This document shows positions 4,815 through 5,231 of a DNA stretch of 5,231 bases, in pieces. Under the pieces are notes generated by a model, which searched no databases, was not told the DNA's origin, and was given only the letters and a program-made list of their open reading frames with translations. How positions within the stretch are numbered: the stretch's first letter is position 1; each line of letters starts with the position of its first letter. The stretch is from Nitrospinota bacterium (GTDB taxonomy: Bacteria; Nitrospinota; Nitrospinia; UBA9942), in the NCBI GenBank assembly GCA_016234205.1, contig JACRGN010000076.1, positions 1 to 5,231 of the forward strand, given 5' to 3'. Position numbers and translations under genes: made by a program.

Positions 4815-5231
4815 ATGTCTTTAAATTGGTATGCAGTTAGATCCCGAAGTAATCACGAGCAGAAGGTTAATGACCTTTTAATGGCTAAATCATTTCATGT
4901 CTATTATCCGACTGTTGAGGTTTGGAGCAGGAGAAGGGATAGAAAGAAGAAAGTAAGGAAACCACTATTTTCTGGATACTTATTTGTAGAATGTGAACTT
5001 GATAATTATACATGGCTTGAAATAAAGAAGACACATGGGGTAGTGAATCTTGTGGGATTTTCAGAAAGACCCGAGCCAATTCCATCAGACCAGATACATT
5101 CAATTCAGACTATTCTTGATGCAGGAATAACCCCACGCCCCCATCCATATCTGGATAAAGGGGATAAGGTTATTGTTGTGGACGGACCTCTCAAAGGGGC
5201 AATAGGTATATACGAAGAATTTGACAAGGAA
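4815..5231 (+). CDS. NusG-family (RfaH/UpxY/LoaP-like) antitermination protein, N-terminal 139 residues
   Basis: Specialised NusG paralog expected to bind elongating RNA polymerase and promote read-through of a long operon. Residues 4-95 form the NGN domain: NWYAVRSRSNHEQKVNDLLMAKSFHVYYP matched from residue 4, then a basic stretch (RRRDRKKKVRKP, 39-50) before LFSGYLFVECEL (51-62), and KKTHGVVNLVGF (71-82), all typical NusG landmarks. A KOW motif begins at about 113 (LDKGDKVIVVDGPLKGAIG). The gene is cut by the window edge at the KOW; family members are about 165-180 residues, so roughly 30-40 are missing. Housekeeping nusG normally sits beside secE and ribosomal protein genes. This one follows an EPS-type regulator and a polysaccharide polymerase/ligase, pointing to a locus-specific paralog. 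ATG 4815 gives the expected N-terminus, with Trp-Tyr at residues 5-6. Confidence 0.9.
   Translation, partial: MSLNWYAVRSRSNHEQKVNDLLMAKSFHVYYPTVEVWSRRRDRKKKVRKPLFSGYLFVECELDNYTWLEIKKTHGVVNLVGFSERPEPIPSDQIHSIQTILDAGITPRPHPYLDKGDKVIVVDGPLKGAIGIYEEFDKE

Noticed and set aside
4885..5103. Antisense open frame of 72 codons
   Set aside because: Shadow of the NusG NGN domain, which is clearly coding on the + strand.
1..5231. CRISPR array, tRNA, rRNA or insertion sequence
   Set aside because: No regularly spaced repeats, cloverleaf, rRNA motif or transposase was seen; the window is almost fully coding.

Overview
The window comes from an AT-rich bacterial genome. The gene content and repeats resemble uncultured Nitrospirota, deltaproteobacterial lineages or related candidate phyla. 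That placement is an inference from the DUF507-type tail, the winged-helix EPS regulator followed by a NusG paralog, and GC-rich dispersed palindromic repeats of the 'NPPLLKRGKGG' and 'SPLVGED' kinds. No 16S or other decisive marker is present. All supported genes are on the + strand, and no gene-free stretch exceeds about 120 bases.

Layout: (1) 1-147, the 3' end of a DUF507-like gene. (2) 251-1378, tgt, queuine tRNA-guanine transglycosylase. (3) 1341-1467, a palindromic repeat that fills the tgt-anmK gap and encodes the last 11-12 residues and the stop codon of Tgt. (4) 1480-2625, anmK, anhydro-N-acetylmuramic acid kinase, for peptidoglycan recycling. (5) 2626-2742, a compact control region with a perfect-consensus sigma70-type promoter (TTGACA-N17-TATAAT) bracketed by two copies of the dyad GTTCA-N5-TGAAC. 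(6) 2743-3336, a winged-helix regulator fused to a Rossmann-like domain. (7) 3333-4793, an O-antigen ligase/Wzy-like membrane protein, overlapping the regulator by GTGA. (8) 4815-5231, the start of a NusG-family antitermination paralog that runs off the window.

Genes 1-4 are housekeeping genes (tRNA modification, cell-wall recycling). The promoter at 2649-2677 starts a new transcription unit, which looks like the head of a surface-polysaccharide (EPS/O-antigen) locus. Its regulator comes first, probably acting on its own promoter. A polymerase or ligase follows, then a specialised NusG that would let RNA polymerase read through a long downstream cluster.

Two signals stand out. The first is the promoter held between two identical dyads about 55 bp apart. 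The second is that GC-rich palindromic elements repeatedly sit inside protein-coding sequence without breaking the frame: two interior inserts in the ligase, plus two elements that supply the C-terminal tail and stop codon of Tgt and of the ligase. This resembles in principle the Rickettsia palindromic elements found inside genes.
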